From contig JARHVA010000349.1 in NCBI GenBank assembly GCA_037957365.1, forward strand, positions 4,977,001 to 5,041,000: a stretch of DNA of 64,000 bases. The letters run 5' to 3'. Position 1 is the first letter of the stretch, and each line of letters starts with the position of its first letter. Below are positions 49,144 to 62,613 of this stretch, one piece after another. The notes under the pieces are model-generated. The model searched no databases. It worked only from the letters and a program-made list of their open reading frames with translations, and had not been told where the DNA came from. A program made the translations under genes and the position numbers. The DNA comes from Torreya grandis. Taxonomy: Eukaryota > Streptophyta > Pinopsida > Cupressales > Taxaceae.

Positions 49144-51940
49144 TGTTGGAGAGTTATCATCATGTCATATAGGTTTCCTAGTGAGTGGATGAAGTGCTTT
49201 GATATTCTAAGTGATAATGACAAATTATGAAATGTGTTTATTCTTGTATGCTTGAAGTATGTTTGGTAGATCTTTAGTTTTGACTGGTTAGAGATGTTCA
49301 GGGATGAGTATGGTCATTAAAGCATGTGAAATAAAGAGGTCCCTAAGATATTATATATGCTTTGAGATCTTATGTACATAAGTGTAATTCATCTAGTTGG
49401 TCATAATTTTCATCTAGACATTTTGGGTCTAGTGGCAAAAAATTTGAGTACGTAGTTTGATGACATCACCATTTCCATGTGGGAATGATTCAAGGGGAGT
49501 TGGTGATATGGTTGTGATAAAATTAGTACCTAGTTATTAAGAACCATATCTCAAGTCATACATTGAAGCATGGTTAAATATATGAGGATGAAAATTTGGT
49601 TTCTCAGTCAAAATTCACTATTTTCCCATACTTAGCCAAATTTACAATGTGGCCAGAAAGATTCGAGTGAGCATTTTGATGGTGTTATATCTTGCACATG
49701 TGAATGTTTCAAGAGAAAATTATCATATTGGTTTGTTTATTTTTGAGCATAGATAATTTTAAATAAATTTGAGATCATATTTTTAATCACAACAAAAGTT
49801 ATCAATGATCAAATTTGGCCTCTCAAGTAGGTTTTGGCATAGTTGGCTCTGTGCCAAAAGATTTTGAGGAGGCATTTTAATGGAATTATATCTTTCACGT
49901 GTGAGGGTTCTAGGATTAGTGTGTCACATAGTTGGATTATCCTATGTGAGGATATCATTTGGTTGAAATTTGAGATCTTGCATTGAAGTGCATATGAATT
50001 TATTAAGGATTAAAAATGGCTACTCAATGATATTTAAATGGTCCTCATACTTAGTCATTTTTGAAAGAGTTAAATATTGAGCAAGATAAATGGTACACAT
50101 TGCTCTAAGGAGTCAGTAAGTAGTAAGATGAATATATGTTCATGATGTTTAATGATTGAGAAAATTTATAAGATAATAATCCAATAGTGAGTGGGCATTC
50201 ATACTAATTGATATAATAATGAGTGTTGATCATTAAAGACCTGGTTGATCCACAAAGATTGATGGAGTGCATTGAGTCAACATTTCAAGATTGCACGAGA
50301 TGAGGTCAAAGTGATAGAGTTTTAACATTTGGAATTAGTATAATATATGTTAAATATCAAATAAGATTGATGGTTTATATTTTATCTAATATGAGAGTTC
50401 ACGATATTCAAGCATTGTGTTAGAAGGTTAACTATGACCAGTGCTATTCAAATATTTGAATTTAACATAGGGAAAAACTAGATCTCTATATTTTATCCAT
50501 ATATTTTGATATAAGTAAAATTTTATATTTATATTAAAATAAAATATTAATATTACTCCATGATTCATCTAATGAACCTAATTTAAAGATTTAGAAGTGT
50601 GTATAGTCAAATATATTGAGCCTAGAAGATGACTGTGTGTTTGTGTTTGTTCTACAAGTGACCTAAGAAGGATAATTGAGCTTGTGTTGAATTTTTTTGA
50701 TGTCTCATGATGACTTAGATATTTATTATTGTTGTATACTCCATGAGGATACTCTATGAGTATTTTAGAGGTCTGGTTAATCTATCTTAAGTATGAACAA
50801 TGATTAAATAAGTTCACTATGTATTTGGTAATGGTGTTCCTATGCATAAGATTTCCATTTGAGTTGTGTGTGCATATGCAAAGGTGAGATAAGATGAATG
50901 TGATCATTTTAGGATGTTAATGGTACATAAGGAGTTGAACCATGTATTTTAAACTAGCCTTATGTTATTTTTTTGCTTGAGGGTGAGCTAAATGGGTGAA
51001 TACATCTCCATGAGATCTATAAGAGCTAAAAGGGCCTTTTTAAAAGGTGTAGCCACTTAAAGGTGACCCATAAATGCTATGGCCAACATATGGAGATTTT
51101 ATTGAGCCATGTATTAATATGATAGATTCCTTAAGGGCTAAGTCATGCTTAATGTTTGGCCAAAGTAGTGATTATCAATATTGCTCTATAAATAGTGGAA
51201 CCAAAGATGATGGGTTCTAAACTTCATGTGTGAGACCAAGGAGTGATTGGAGAGAGACTTTGTGTGTAAGACCAAGGAGAGATTATAGAGATGCTTATGT
51301 GTGTGTTTTAATGGAGTGAAGGAGGGTTATATTTCCTTTAGGATGAGTTGAAGAGAAAATATTGAGGATTCATTATATGACATATTGGTCATAATTCTAT
51401 TAGTAGAATAGTGCACTTGTTATTTGAGTGTATGAAAAGGTGAAGTGTGATAATAAAAGGTTCATAAATGAGTTTTATTGACATAAGTTTAGAGGTGGAT
51501 GTGTTCATATGTTTTTTTGTGTCATCTCATCATCTAAGGTGGTTGTAGCCTCCTTGTAAGGTGAAACTTGTTAAAACATCTAGTTGTTGTTACAACTTAG
51601 CTAAACAAGTGTGGTAGAACCTTCTAGGATTGTAGTCTCATTAAATAGGTATTGTAGTTCCTTGATAATTTTTACATGGTATAAATTATATATTGTTATT
51701 ATAGGATACTATTCCATTTATAGGTTCTAGTGGGTTTTCTCTCCCAAGAGGGTTTCCCACATATGTCATATGCTATGTGATTGATCTGGTATTGTCTCTC
51801 TTACTCATTGATGTGAATGTTGTGTATGGTTCATGAATTCTTGTGGTAACTAAATAAGTGTTTGGAAAGATAATTTTTTAAGTTGGTTTATTTTATCTCA
51901 CTAATTTAACCCCCCCTTCTTAGTGATTATATCTCTAATA
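49144..51940 (+). repeat. Element D 5' LTR (2797 bp)
   Basis: It is collinear with 55970-58769. It starts TGTTGGAGAG and ends CTCTAATA (the other copy ends CTCTAACA, so the terminal CA is mutated). The TATA box is at 51186-51195. Confidence 0.92.
51186..51195 (+). promoter_or_regulatory. TATA box in element D 5' LTR
   Basis: CTATAAATAG followed by TGGAA. The same string lies at 58014-58023 in the 3' LTR. It is the likely core promoter, with transcription starting about 30 bp downstream. Confidence 0.7.
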
Positions 51941-51942
51941 AT

Positions 51943-51958
51943 TGGTATCAAAGCAAGG
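51943..51958 (+). other. Element D primer binding site, initiator-Met tRNA type
   Basis: TGGTATCAAAGCAAGG lies two bases inside the LTR end. It is one base from the standard plant copia primer site complementary to initiator tRNA-Met. Confidence 0.9.
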
Positions 51959-52002
51959 TCCTTTGGTAAATGCTTGATAGCTTGAAGGTGATCCAAAGTA
52001 CA

Positions 52003-53232
52003 ATGGCTAGTTATAATGTGCAAGGCGGTTTCTATACTAAGAAAGTAATGATGTTCAATGGATTCATTTATGATTTTTGGAGTGTCAAGATGAGGACACA
52101 CATTATGTCCTTAAGGTTTGATGTATGTCTATCTATTATGGATGGTTATGTTTCTCCTATTACTCCTCCATCTAGTGTTATAGACAAGAAGCTATTTGAG
52201 AATAACTCTAAGGGAATGAATTCCATCACTTGTGGTCTTATAGAAATGAAGTTCATGAAAGTAATTCATTACACATCTTCCAAGGAAATATGGGATAAAT
52301 TGAAGAATATTTTTGAAAGAGATTCAAAGGTTAAGCTTGCTAAGTTGTAGACTCACAGAAGGCAATTTAAAAGTCTCAAGATGAATGAAGAAGATATTGT
52401 GGAATCCTTTTTGAAGAGAGTTGATGATATTATGAATATCATCAGAGTTCTTAGAGATAATATTAAAGAGAATACTATTTTTCAAAAGGTATTAAGGTAT
52501 TTATCCCCCAATTTTGATATGAAAGTATCCTCTATAGAAGAGAGTCATAACCTTACTCAGTTGAATATGGATCAATTGCATGTAACCCTTACTACCTATG
52601 AGATGAGGAATAATGATGATATACCATCAAATAAGAAAGTAGTTTTAAAGACTGAAATGAATACAAAGAATAACTTCTAAGGTAATAAATCCAAAGAGGA
52701 TGGAATTTATGATATTGATGAGGATAAACTAATTGCTTTGATTACTAATAAATTTAACATAGGCTCAAGGAAGTATAAGGGTAAACTACCCTTTAAATGT
52801 TTCAACTATGGAGAGATAGGACATTTTTCTCAAAAGTGCCCTTGTAAGCATGATAATAAATATGATGAAGAGCATGGTGAAGACCAAGATGATGACAAAA
52901 AGACATACAAGAAGAAAGGATTCAAAAAGTATAATAATAAGAAGAGGTCCTTCAAGAACAAGAAGAGTATTTATACAAAAGAAGATTATAACTCATTAGA
53001 TGAGAGTGAAGATAGTGATTCAGAATATGATCATGAAGATGATGTTCTTGATAAAGATGAAGCCTTGTTCATGGCTAAGGAAGGAAGTTGATCACATCAG
53101 AAGGAGTTTACTTGGAGTGATTCAGATGATGATGAAGATGAGGTGGACTATGAAACTATTTTGATGAATTATCTTAAAGAACTAAAGATTGAGAATAAGA
53201 TCAATAATAAGATGAAATATAAGATCAAGTAA
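52003..53232 (+). pseudogene. gag: Element D gag pseudogene (copia type)
   Basis: From ATG at 52003 one frame runs to about 53232 with in-frame stops at 52348 (TAG), 52678 (TAA) and 53089 (TGA). The N-terminal part reads VMMFNGFIYDFWSVKMRTHI, then SKEIWDKLKNIFERDSKVKL, the UBN2-like gag domain of plant Ty1/copia elements. After the first stop come MNEEDIVESFLKRVDDIMNI, then LRYLSPNFDMKVSSIEE. At about 52793 KCFNYGEIGHFSQKCPCK is a zinc knuckle whose second Cys is Tyr. A strongly acidic and Lys-rich stretch with SDSDDDEDEVD follows at about 53119. Upstream in-frame ATG at 51970 overlaps the primer-site region and is less likely the start. Confidence 0.88.
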
Positions 53233-53990
53233 TATGAGCAAAAATTTAGTGTGCATGAGGAAATATTGATTAAATATACCAAGGATCATGAAGATATGAT
53301 CAAATATCTCATTTTTTAATTAGAAATTTTGTCTACAAGACTAAAAGATAAATAAAATGAATTTTTAAGGTATGTTTCTAAAAATGAATCTTTGAAATTT
53401 GAGCTAAAAAAGGTAGCTAGTAAATTGAAGACATTTATCAGATTTGAAAAGAGATCATGTGATATAGACAATATTTTGAGTAGTCAAAAACATGCTAGTG
53501 ATAAATTGGTCTTGGATATGAAGAAGAACAAAATAATATAACTCAAGATAAGATGAAGACTAATGTAAACTAGGATAATCATATTTTTGAATACAAATCA
53601 TCAGATAGTGAAATGCCATGAGGTATGAAAGATTCAATGGTTACTATTATACATGTAATCAATTTGGTCATAGTGGTAGAGAGTGCAAGAGAAATGTTAT
53701 AAATGAATTTGTATGGGACTATGATAATGGTCATCAATCAAAATGTGTGAACAAATTCAAGTGATTTAATTATCTTAATGTGGGATAATTTGAAAACCAG
53801 TGTCCACATAAGATTAGACAAGGTGAGTCCTCTTCAAAAAGGTTAGGTTGTTTTCTTTGTCATTACATAGGACACATTGTATATTTCTATCCAAATAAGG
53901 TAAGGTAATATACATTTCTTGTAAAAGGTATGGTATGCTACAATTATGAAAAGAAAGGTCACATTGAAAGGTTTTCCAAGAAAATGACTA
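53233..53990 (+). pseudogene. gag: Element D coiled-coil and four decayed zinc knuckles
   Basis: 53233-53540 reads as a Lys/Glu/Leu-rich probable coiled coil (LKFELKKVASKLKTFIRFEK). Then four CCHC-type modules are recognisable: YTCNQFGHSGRECKR at about 53652; a broken one (stop in place of Cys, then FNYLNVG, ENQCPHK) at about 53760; CFLCHYIGHIVYFYP at about 53850; and CYNYEKKGHIERFSKK at about 53935. Each has lost one or more ligands. In SIRE-like plant copia elements such knuckles precede the protease. Here protease and the rest of pol do not follow. Confidence 0.65.
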
Positions 53991-55957
53991 CAAGATAAAA
54001 TAGATTTAATCAGGCTCCTAGAGTTCAAAGATGAAGGAAAATTAACACATGGAATCCAAAGGTGACAAGTGTGAATCATGATGAGATTACATGTCCAAGT
54101 AATTTATTTGTTATGGTGGAGAATGCTTCATAAGTTGAAGAGTACCAAGAAGTCTCATTATTTTCTCATGTTGAGAATTAAGAAATCAAGCTCAAAGAGA
54201 AGACCAAGGTGCTGATTTAAGCTAGTCTTGAGGTATGTATGGATCCAAGTGAACATCTTGCTATTGATGAGCATGTATCATATAAATAACATCAATTTTA
54301 TATACCTAATGATGAGGTTCCAAGATGTAAGGAAGATTATTTAGATGAAAAGGTATGCAATGAATCTATATTATCTCTATGTATTATCAATTCATTCATA
54401 TAAGAAAAGGAGAATATTGTAGTGGATGAGGAAGTTGTTTCTCCTAAGCCAAAGAAGAACTAAAAATATCAGATGAGAAAGGAGGAGATAGAATATGAGG
54501 AGTTATTTTTATTTTATAGCATTGAGGTATAGAAAGTGTCTTTATATATACTTATTAAGAGCCTCCTTTCAGGGGAGAAGTAAGTTCATGTGATCAAGAT
54601 GATAAGCCCAATCAGAGAAGGTCTTTGGTTAAAGGGGAGCAACAAGTTCATGAGCCTATTTTGGAGGTTTGTGAAGGAGCTATATTAAAAAGTTAGAATG
54701 GGTGGTTCTATGTTTCTTAATGATATTTATGCAAATTTCAAGAAGATTTTGATGATCAAAAATGTCTATACACTTCTTTGTAATATGCTCCAAGTGATTT
54801 TGTCATCTGAAGGTATGTTTGTGCCAATTGAAGATTTCTGAGTGTTCTCAGTTTTCTTAGATTTTGGTTCAAGGGAAAGTAAACCTGAAATTCATTATAT
54901 AAATTCTATGTTCCTAATGGTGTGGAAGCTCAAATCCTAGTTTAGAATGGGGTGATGGGTGTCTCCAAGTTTACAAGAAGTTTCAAAGGTGGATGTTGAC
55001 TAGAAGGAGGTTTATTGACCTTATTTGTTTTAATATTATAGGGTTTTGGGATCTCTTAGAAAAATGGTCTACCTTAGCAGTTGAGGTCTGAGGATTCTTA
55101 ATATGTTTAATGGGCCAAATATGTGGTCAAATCAAGCTTAATAGAGTTTTGAAGCTTTATGGTTCTTAAGCTATTCAAGTTGGAGACCTAATTAGATAGT
55201 TTATGAAGGAAGTATGTTTCAAAGTATGATACTATTTTTTTAAATTGGTGTGATTGAGGGTGAATATGAGAGTTATTTAGATATGAAGTTTTAGGTCCTA
55301 AAGATATGTCTATTGAAAATTATGGGCTCTGCAAGTTTTAGGTAGGGTTACAAGGAGCCTAAACAAGCCCAATTTGAAGAAGAGTTTTTTTTTCTAATTT
55401 TATCTAAAATATCAAGGTATGTGTGATTCAAGGTGAGTTATAAATTTTTTTAGTGTATGTTTCTTATTTATTTAGTGGCATGAAGTTCTGTTTGTGGTCC
55501 TTGTGGTAGGTTGAGAGATAAAGCTAGTAAGCATGTGTGGTGATTCTTCATGGTGTGTGGAGATCTGAAGATGCTAAAAAATTACTCAAATTTATAAAGG
55601 GGATTCCCTATTAGATGTTTCTTGATGTGTTCCATCAGATTTATATGGTTTTGTGTGTTTTTATTCATTAGTTGTAGTGTTTGATTGAAGAGAGTGTTGG
55701 CATGGAGCAAGAGGAAGTTGTCAAGACAAGAAGAGGTTGGCTCAAAGTAAGGGGGAATTTGTACCATCTTTATAAGATGGTATTTTCCTATTTTATAGTA
55801 TTTTAATGTTATAAATATCAATTTTTTACCACTTTGTCATTGTGTCAAAGGGGGATATTGTTCATGTTGAGGATAAAGTTCCTATTGTGAGAGTGTTTTG
55901 AAAAAAGAGAAGGTGAACTATATATTGCTCTATATGATGGTTGTTGACATCAATGAT
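53991..55957 (+). other. Element D 3' internal region without pol
   Basis: Nearly 2 kb before the polypurine tract. The frame continues with acidic and Lys-rich fragments to about 54480 and then becomes noncoding. No copia integrase, RT or RNase H motif was found in any frame. A second polypurine-like string (AAAGGGGGATATTG) lies at 55847-55860, about 110 bp before the real tract. Confidence 0.6.
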
Positions 55958-55969
55958 AAAGAGGGAGAT
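55958..55969 (+). other. Element D polypurine tract
   Basis: AAAGAGGGAGAT directly precedes the TG of the 3' LTR, as is typical of plant copia elements. Confidence 0.85.
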
Positions 55970-58769
55970 TGTTGGAGAGTTTTAATGATGATTTAATTAT
56001 GTCATAGAGGCTCCTTATTGAGTGTATGAAGTTCATTGATAGTCTATGAGACAATGACAAAGTGCACAATGTGCTTGTTCTTTTATGCTTGAAATATGTT
56101 TGGTTGATCTTCAGTTTTGACTAGTTAGAGATGTTTAGGGATGATTATGGTGATTAGATCATGTGAAATATATCCATAATATATTATATATTATTTTATA
56201 TCTTGTGTGCACAAGTGTAATTCATCTGGTTGATCATAGTTTTCATCTAGACACTTTGGGTCCAATGGTAGAAAATTTGAGTATGCAGTTTGATGACATC
56301 ACCATTACCATGTGGGAATGAGTCATGGGGAGTTAGTCATATTATAATAATAAAATTATTCCCTAGTTATTATGTTCTAGATCTTAAGTCATGAATTGAA
56401 GTTTGGTTAAATATAGGAGGCTGTAAAGTTGGCTTCTTAATCAAATTCATTGTTTTCCCATACTTAGCCAAATTTGTAATATGTCCAGAAAGAGTCGAGT
56501 GATAATTTTGATGGTGTTATATATTTCACATGTGAAGGTTTTAAGATATGATTGTATGGAGTTGTTCAATTTTGACCATAGATGATTTGTGCTCAATTTG
56601 AGATCATGCACTAAAGCACAATAAATGTTATGGATGATCAAAGTTGGCCTCTCAGGTAGGTTTTGGCATAGTTAGCTCTGTGACAAAAGATTTTGAGAAG
56701 GCATTTTAATGGAATTATATCACACATGATTGAGATTTATAGGAGAAGTGTGTCACATGGTTGTATTATCCTATGTGAGGATATACTTTGGTCTAAATTT
56801 GAGATCCTATGTCAAAGTGCATAAGAAGTTATTAAGGATCAAAAATGGCTACTTAGGCATACTAAAAGGGTCCCCTTACTTGGTCATTTTTGAAAGAGTT
56901 AAAGCTTGAGCAAGATCAATAGTGTACATTGATTCAAGGATTCATGAAGTAATGAGATGAGGATAGGTGCATGATGTTTTATTACTGAGAAAAGGTATAA
57001 GATAATGATCCAATGGTGAGCAGGCATTTGTACAAATTGATCAAAAAATGAGAATTAATCATTAAAGACCTGGTTGATCCATAAAGATCAATGGGGAATG
57101 TTGAGTCAACATTTTGAGATTGCATGATATGAGGTCAAAGTGATAGAGGTTTAATGTCTGGCATTGGTATACTATATGTTAAATATCTAATAAGATAGAT
57201 GGTGTGTATTTGATCTGAGTGAGAGTTCATGATATTCAAGCATTGTTGTTGAAGGTTAACTATGACTATTGCTATTTAGATATTTGAATTTTACATAGGG
57301 AAAAACTAGAGCTCTATATTTTATCCATATCTTTTGATAAAATTTGAATTTTCTATTACTTTAAAAATAAAATGTAAAGAAGACTCCATGGCACATATAA
57401 TGAACCTGATTTAAATATTTGGAAGTATGTACAATCAAATATATTGATCCTATAAGTTGACTATGTGTTTGTGTTTGTTCTGCAAGTGACCCAAGAAGGA
57501 TATTTGAGCTTGCATTGATGTTTTTTTAATGTCTCATGATAAATTAACTATTAGGGAGTGTTTAAACTCCATGAAGATGCTCTGTGAGTATTTTAGATCT
57601 ATGATCAATCTATCTTAAGTATGAACAATGCTTATAAAGTTGATAGTGTATTTGGTAATGGTGTTCTTATACATAAGCTCTTTATTTGAGTTGTCTGTGC
57701 ATATGTATAGGTGAGATAAGATGATTGTGCTCATTTAAATATGTTAAAAGGGACATAATAAGTGGAACCATGCATTTTAAAGTTGTCTCATGTTATTATT
57801 TTTCTTGAAGGTGAGCTAAATGGGTGAATAGGTCTCCATGAGACCTATAAGAGCTAAAAGGGCCTTATTAAAAGGTGTAACTACTTAAAGGTGACCCATG
57901 GATGCTATGGCTGACCTATGGAGATTATATTGATCCATGTACTTATATGATATATGCCTTATGGGCTAAGACATAACTAATGGCTGACCAAGGTAGTGAT
58001 TATAAAGATTTCTCTATAAATAGTGGAAAGAAAGATGATTGGTTTTAGACTTTGTTTGTGAGATCAAGGAGTGATTAGAGAGTAACTTTGTGTGTGAGAC
58101 TAAGGTGTGATTGGAGAGATGATTGTGTATGTGTTTTTATGGAGTGAAGAAGGGGTAGAGTACTCTAAGGATGAGTTGAAGAGTAGAATAAATTAAAGAC
58201 TATTTGTATGACCTATTAGTCATAATTTTATTGGCAAAATAGTGCACTTGCTATTTGAGTGTAAGCAAAGGTGAAGTTTGATAAGGAGAGGTCCATCATA
58301 ATGTGTTGTTTACATTGTTTTAGAGGTGGATGTGTTCATAGGTGTAGTTCTGTTAACTCAAAATCTAGGGTGTTTTTAGCCTCTTTGAAAGGTGAACTTT
58401 CTAAAAGGTCTAGTTGTTGTAGCTCAGCTAAACAAGTGTGGCAACACCTTGTGGGATAGTAGTCTCACTAAACAGGGATTTTATTTCTTTAATCATTTGT
58501 AGATGGTCTAAATTGGATCTTATTATTATAGGATAGTAGTCCAATTATAGGTTCCAATGGGTTTTCTCCCCCAAAAGGGTTTCCCATGTATGTCATGTGT
58601 TATGTGATTGAGCTTGCATTGTCTGTCTTTCTCATTGATGTGAATGTTGTGTATGCTTCATGAATGCTTATGGTAATTGAATAAGTGTTTGCAAAGATCA
58701 ATTTTTAAGTTCAATTATTTAGGATCATTGTTTCACTGCTCCCCCCTCTCATTGATTTTACCTCTAACA
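55970..58769 (+). repeat. Element D 3' LTR (2800 bp)
   Basis: It starts TGTTGGAGAG, has its TATA box at 58014-58023, and ends CTCTAACA. Followed by CATGG. Confidence 0.92.
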
Positions 58770-60440
58770 CATGGGTGGAGTCTTATTTGAGTTAACTTTA
58801 CCATCCATGATATTTCTAGGTCATTCTAGGGTGTTAAGATACCAAAACACCAATTTTTTGAGACTGGGTCTACCTAGGGTTTTAAGGAGGTTTAGGAGTG
58901 CTTAGGGGTCTTAAGTATATTTCATAATCTAAGTACATATAATTATGGAACGAATTCCATGGATATTAAGGGTATTGACCTACTTACCTTCCATTCATGG
59001 GTTGGGTTCCCATGTAAAGGGTGGATGAAGATACAAATGTTAGACAATGACCCTAAGATAGTCTATAAGCCATTTCTGAGTGCTTAACTTCTTAACATTT
59101 ATTTATAAATATATTCCCCATAATTATAATAAATATTTCATGGATATTTAGTTCATAGGGATACTTAAACTTCCATTTGAGCTTTGTCTCTAAGCACCTA
59201 TGTGATGGAGTAGGTGAGCACTTGAAGATGGCCTTCAAACTATCTATCTCTAATATGATTGGTTTGAGCACAACCTAAAGGATATATAATTATTTTGAAC
59301 ACCTATTATCACTTTTAAACACCCTCATACATCTTTCATTGATAATTAAACTAGTTACAATGGCTTGAAGGGGTCTCAAATTGTCATTAGGGTTTGTATG
59401 CAGGTCGAAATGTTTGATTATATTAGCCTCTCTCCAAGGTTATTGAACATATCAACTGAATAGGCCTATATAGGGAGTTTAGTTACCCTTAAAAATCATC
59501 CATAATTAAAATAAAACCCTCTACATGTCCCTAATTGTCTAGAAACCTCATATGGTATGGGTGCACCCTCAACTCATTGCATGATTGTCTTAGACAAGCC
59601 TTGGTATGAGACAAAATAATGGGTATACCAACTATTTTTATAAACCAAGTGAACTTATGATAGTATTTTATAGGTCATGAAAACAATTTTAAACAATTTT
59701 TGGGGCTTGGCCATGTCTAAAAGGGTCCCAAATCACCATTTTGGCTAAATTTAGCTCTAATTTCTTATATATTGTGTTAGGTCAAGAAACCTCTAAGAAT
59801 GACCTATTTCACACTATTACCTAAGTTACTTGGGAGCATTAGGGTGTCCATAATTTACTAAGGGACAATATTATTCTCATATGAGGGTTTTCCAATTCCC
59901 CATTTCTTTTTATACCCTACCTTCTTCATACTTAAGGCCCAAGTTTGCACATGCCTGCATTATTTTACACATGTGTACGTGTCACTCTTCTCCTTCTTTA
60001 GTGATGACCATCATTCTTGTCTCCTCATTATGTATTAAATTTAATCACCCTTGTATCAATTTTACCCTTCTAATATAATAAAATTATGGTCTCTATTATG
60101 TATTGGTCCATTTTAAGTGCACATTCACTCATGTTGATTGTGTGCAGGTTTTAGGTGTCATGCTTTATATGAAGGAGAGTGATCAACAATTGTTCATACC
60201 TTAATGGTAATTTTGTACCTTTTATCATATAATTAAGTTAATATATTCTCATGTTATCACCAATATTCATGCATCTATCTAGTATCCATAGTACTTTTTA
60301 AGAGACCTTGCTATAGTAGCCCAAAATGGCTTGTTGTAGGTGTGCATCTGCACTGTCAATTAACTATGTGGCCATATAGGTATTATACCATGTGTATTAA
60401 ATATTTTAATGTTTATTAATGGTTTTAATTTTACCTTTAC
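58770..60440 (-). repeat. Inverted A-family LTR, continuation right of element D
   Basis: The reverse complement follows A's left LTR from about 11074 down to about 8590. Matches include the GGTTTAGGAGTGCTTAGG region (A about 10965), GGAGTAGGTGAGCACTTGAAG (A about 9805), AGACAAGCCTTGGTATGAGA (A about 9400), and GCTATAGTAGCCC, then TTGTAGGTGTGCA (A about 8660). The match weakens after 60370 and is lost near 60440. Confidence 0.75.
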
Positions 60441-62613
60441 TCTTTTTTTCAATACACATGTTTCTCTCCACTCTGTCTTTTACAACTTACCCTATTTTGT
60501 CTTTGACATGTTGACTATAGGTGTCTTAATCTCACTTTTTTGGCTAAGTAAGTGGTTAAACCTCCCTCCACATAAATGTCTTAGGAATTTAAGGTAAAAA
60601 ATAACCTAAGTAATCCTATATTAATTCAGTCATTCCACCAATAACTTCAAAATAATGAACTCTAACTTACCTTGTTATCTATTGGTATGTTGACTATAGG
60701 TCTACTTATGATGATATTGTAGGTGCCTTTTGGGGTTGTGAGGGAAAGATAAGCATCATGTGAGTGTTATTTATAGTTTATAATTCACCTTCCTTTATAT
60801 AAACATTAAAAAACTCATTCCACTCATTAACGATCTTGATTTATGATACTCATTGCACATTTCCTAAGTGATCTAAATAAGCATGGTTGTAGTTGTGTGT
60901 TTTAGGCTTGTATAAGATAGTGATTTGATGGATACAAGGGTAAGTTAGATATTGATACATTTCAAAAACATTATCATTCACTTGAGAATTCTCTTTATCC
61001 ATAATTTCCTTCAAATATACTAAATGTCAAGAATCACTTAGTTTTCTCACTGTATAGACTAAGATAGTCCATATGCGCCACTTGGGGTTAATGCCCTTAA
61101 GACCATTTATGGAGTTCATGGTATTAGGATATTTATTATAACTAACCAAAAATTATATATCCTTTAAATTATGGTTAATATTAAAGATAACTCTCTTAGT
61201 CACTCATTGAAGGATTCTTTTTGGTGCATGTTGAATTTATGTTAGATGTCTATATAGATAAAATAAGGGCATGACAGTAATCTCAAGATGTAAAGATGTC
61301 ATATGACTTGTTTGAATGTATTTTAAAACACATATCCAACTTGGATAATCATTTTTCATGATCATTATGGATATTAGGGGCAAGGAAACCAATTACCTTA
61401 AAATCCATAAAATTGCCTTAATTTTTACTAATAAGGTAAAATGGGACTACTACTAGGCCTTGAAACTTGGATTTAATGATTACACTTTATTGGGTTTATT
61501 TTAATATTAGATTAGTAATTTAAACTCACCTAGAGTCCATTTTATATCACATTAATGGGCTCCTTAAACCAATTCAAGCACATTTTTTCTTGGGGTAGCA
61601 GTGATGACTATTGTAGGTGTTTATTAGGACTAAGTTCTAGATTTCTTCCCTCCACCAGGCTAGTAACTTTATCTTTAAACACTAAGACCCTATTTTCAGA
61701 ATTAAAATTCAATGATTGATCCTATTTCATATAATTATATGTAATTGAATCCTATTTTTTATGTCATGTCATGATATCTCCTTCTCAGACCCTTGTTATA
61801 GTAGCATTGTTATAGGTGGAGGCCCCTTTCAAAGAGGCACTCACTGCCATCTTAACCATTTAGAATTACAATAATGGTGTCCATTGGTTTATGTGTCATT
61901 TAGGTGACCCTCAAATATTACATTCTCCATAATATCTTCAATTCTTCTTTCATTTGTTTCAACATACTCTTCACCATTGAATCTATGCCTTTAGTCTGAG
62001 CTCTTGAGATTCTTAATTGAGTTCTTGATTAGGATAAGAGTCTTTTTGTTGACCTTATCACCTTTAGGCCTCATTTACTTGACTATTTTATGTATAGTCT
62101 AGATACCTTACACATGAATGTCAAGAAAACTATCTCTTTTGGAGCACTTGGACCCTTATACATAATACTCCCAATATTCATGATGATTGGGAAAATGAAA
62201 CTACAAATTTTACCTCATGGGGGCTATGGAGAATGGTTTTGGTTGATTATGAATGACATGATGTCTATAAGAGGAAAATGGGACATGGAATAGACTAATG
62301 AACTGATAAAACTCTTCAAACATCATCAACTTTTTCATGTAAGTGTACTAAAATTCTATAGTTTTAAGAAACTCAGTCTATACTCTATAAATAGATGAAA
62401 TATTGGAGTTTAATTTCTATTAAAACTCCCACACATGTGAGATATGGGTGTGGGTGATGTATATGGTCCATGGGATCCTTGTGAAAACAAAATAATCACT
62501 TATTTGAAGAAAAAATTCAACAACATACCAAAATTATTGTAATCCTTAACCCTTGCACAAATAGATAAGCTCATGGGAATGGCCAAATTGTTATCCATTG
62601 TTCATAAAGCACA
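60441..62613. other. AT-rich DNA, unassigned
   Basis: By position this could hold the rest of the inverted A-family LTR, but I could not align it. Related phrases such as TTGACTATAGGT (60510 and 60692) and ATTGTAGGTG or TTGTAGGTG (60337, 60714, 61611) recur, hinting at old repeated blocks. No open frame with a recognisable motif. Confidence 0.45.

Larger units (their letters stand above)
49144..58769 (+). mobile_element. Element D: copia-type non-autonomous retrotransposon (gag and zinc knuckles, no pol)
   Basis: It starts TGTTGGAGAG at 49144 and ends CTAACA at 58769, with CATGG at 49139-49143 and 58770-58774. The empty site (CCATGG) is seen in A LTRs at 11070-11075 and about 46866-46871. 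LTRs are 2.8 kb. An initiator-Met primer site, a copia-type gag and a polypurine tract are present. The 4-kb internal region has no protease, integrase, RT or RNase H motif. LTRs differ by roughly 15-20% by eye. Confidence 0.92.

Noticed and set aside
62090..62293. Open frame of 67 codons with Met/Trp/Gly-rich C-terminus
   Set aside because: No motif, neighbour or codon signal supports a gene. Consistent with chance in a stretch without assignment.
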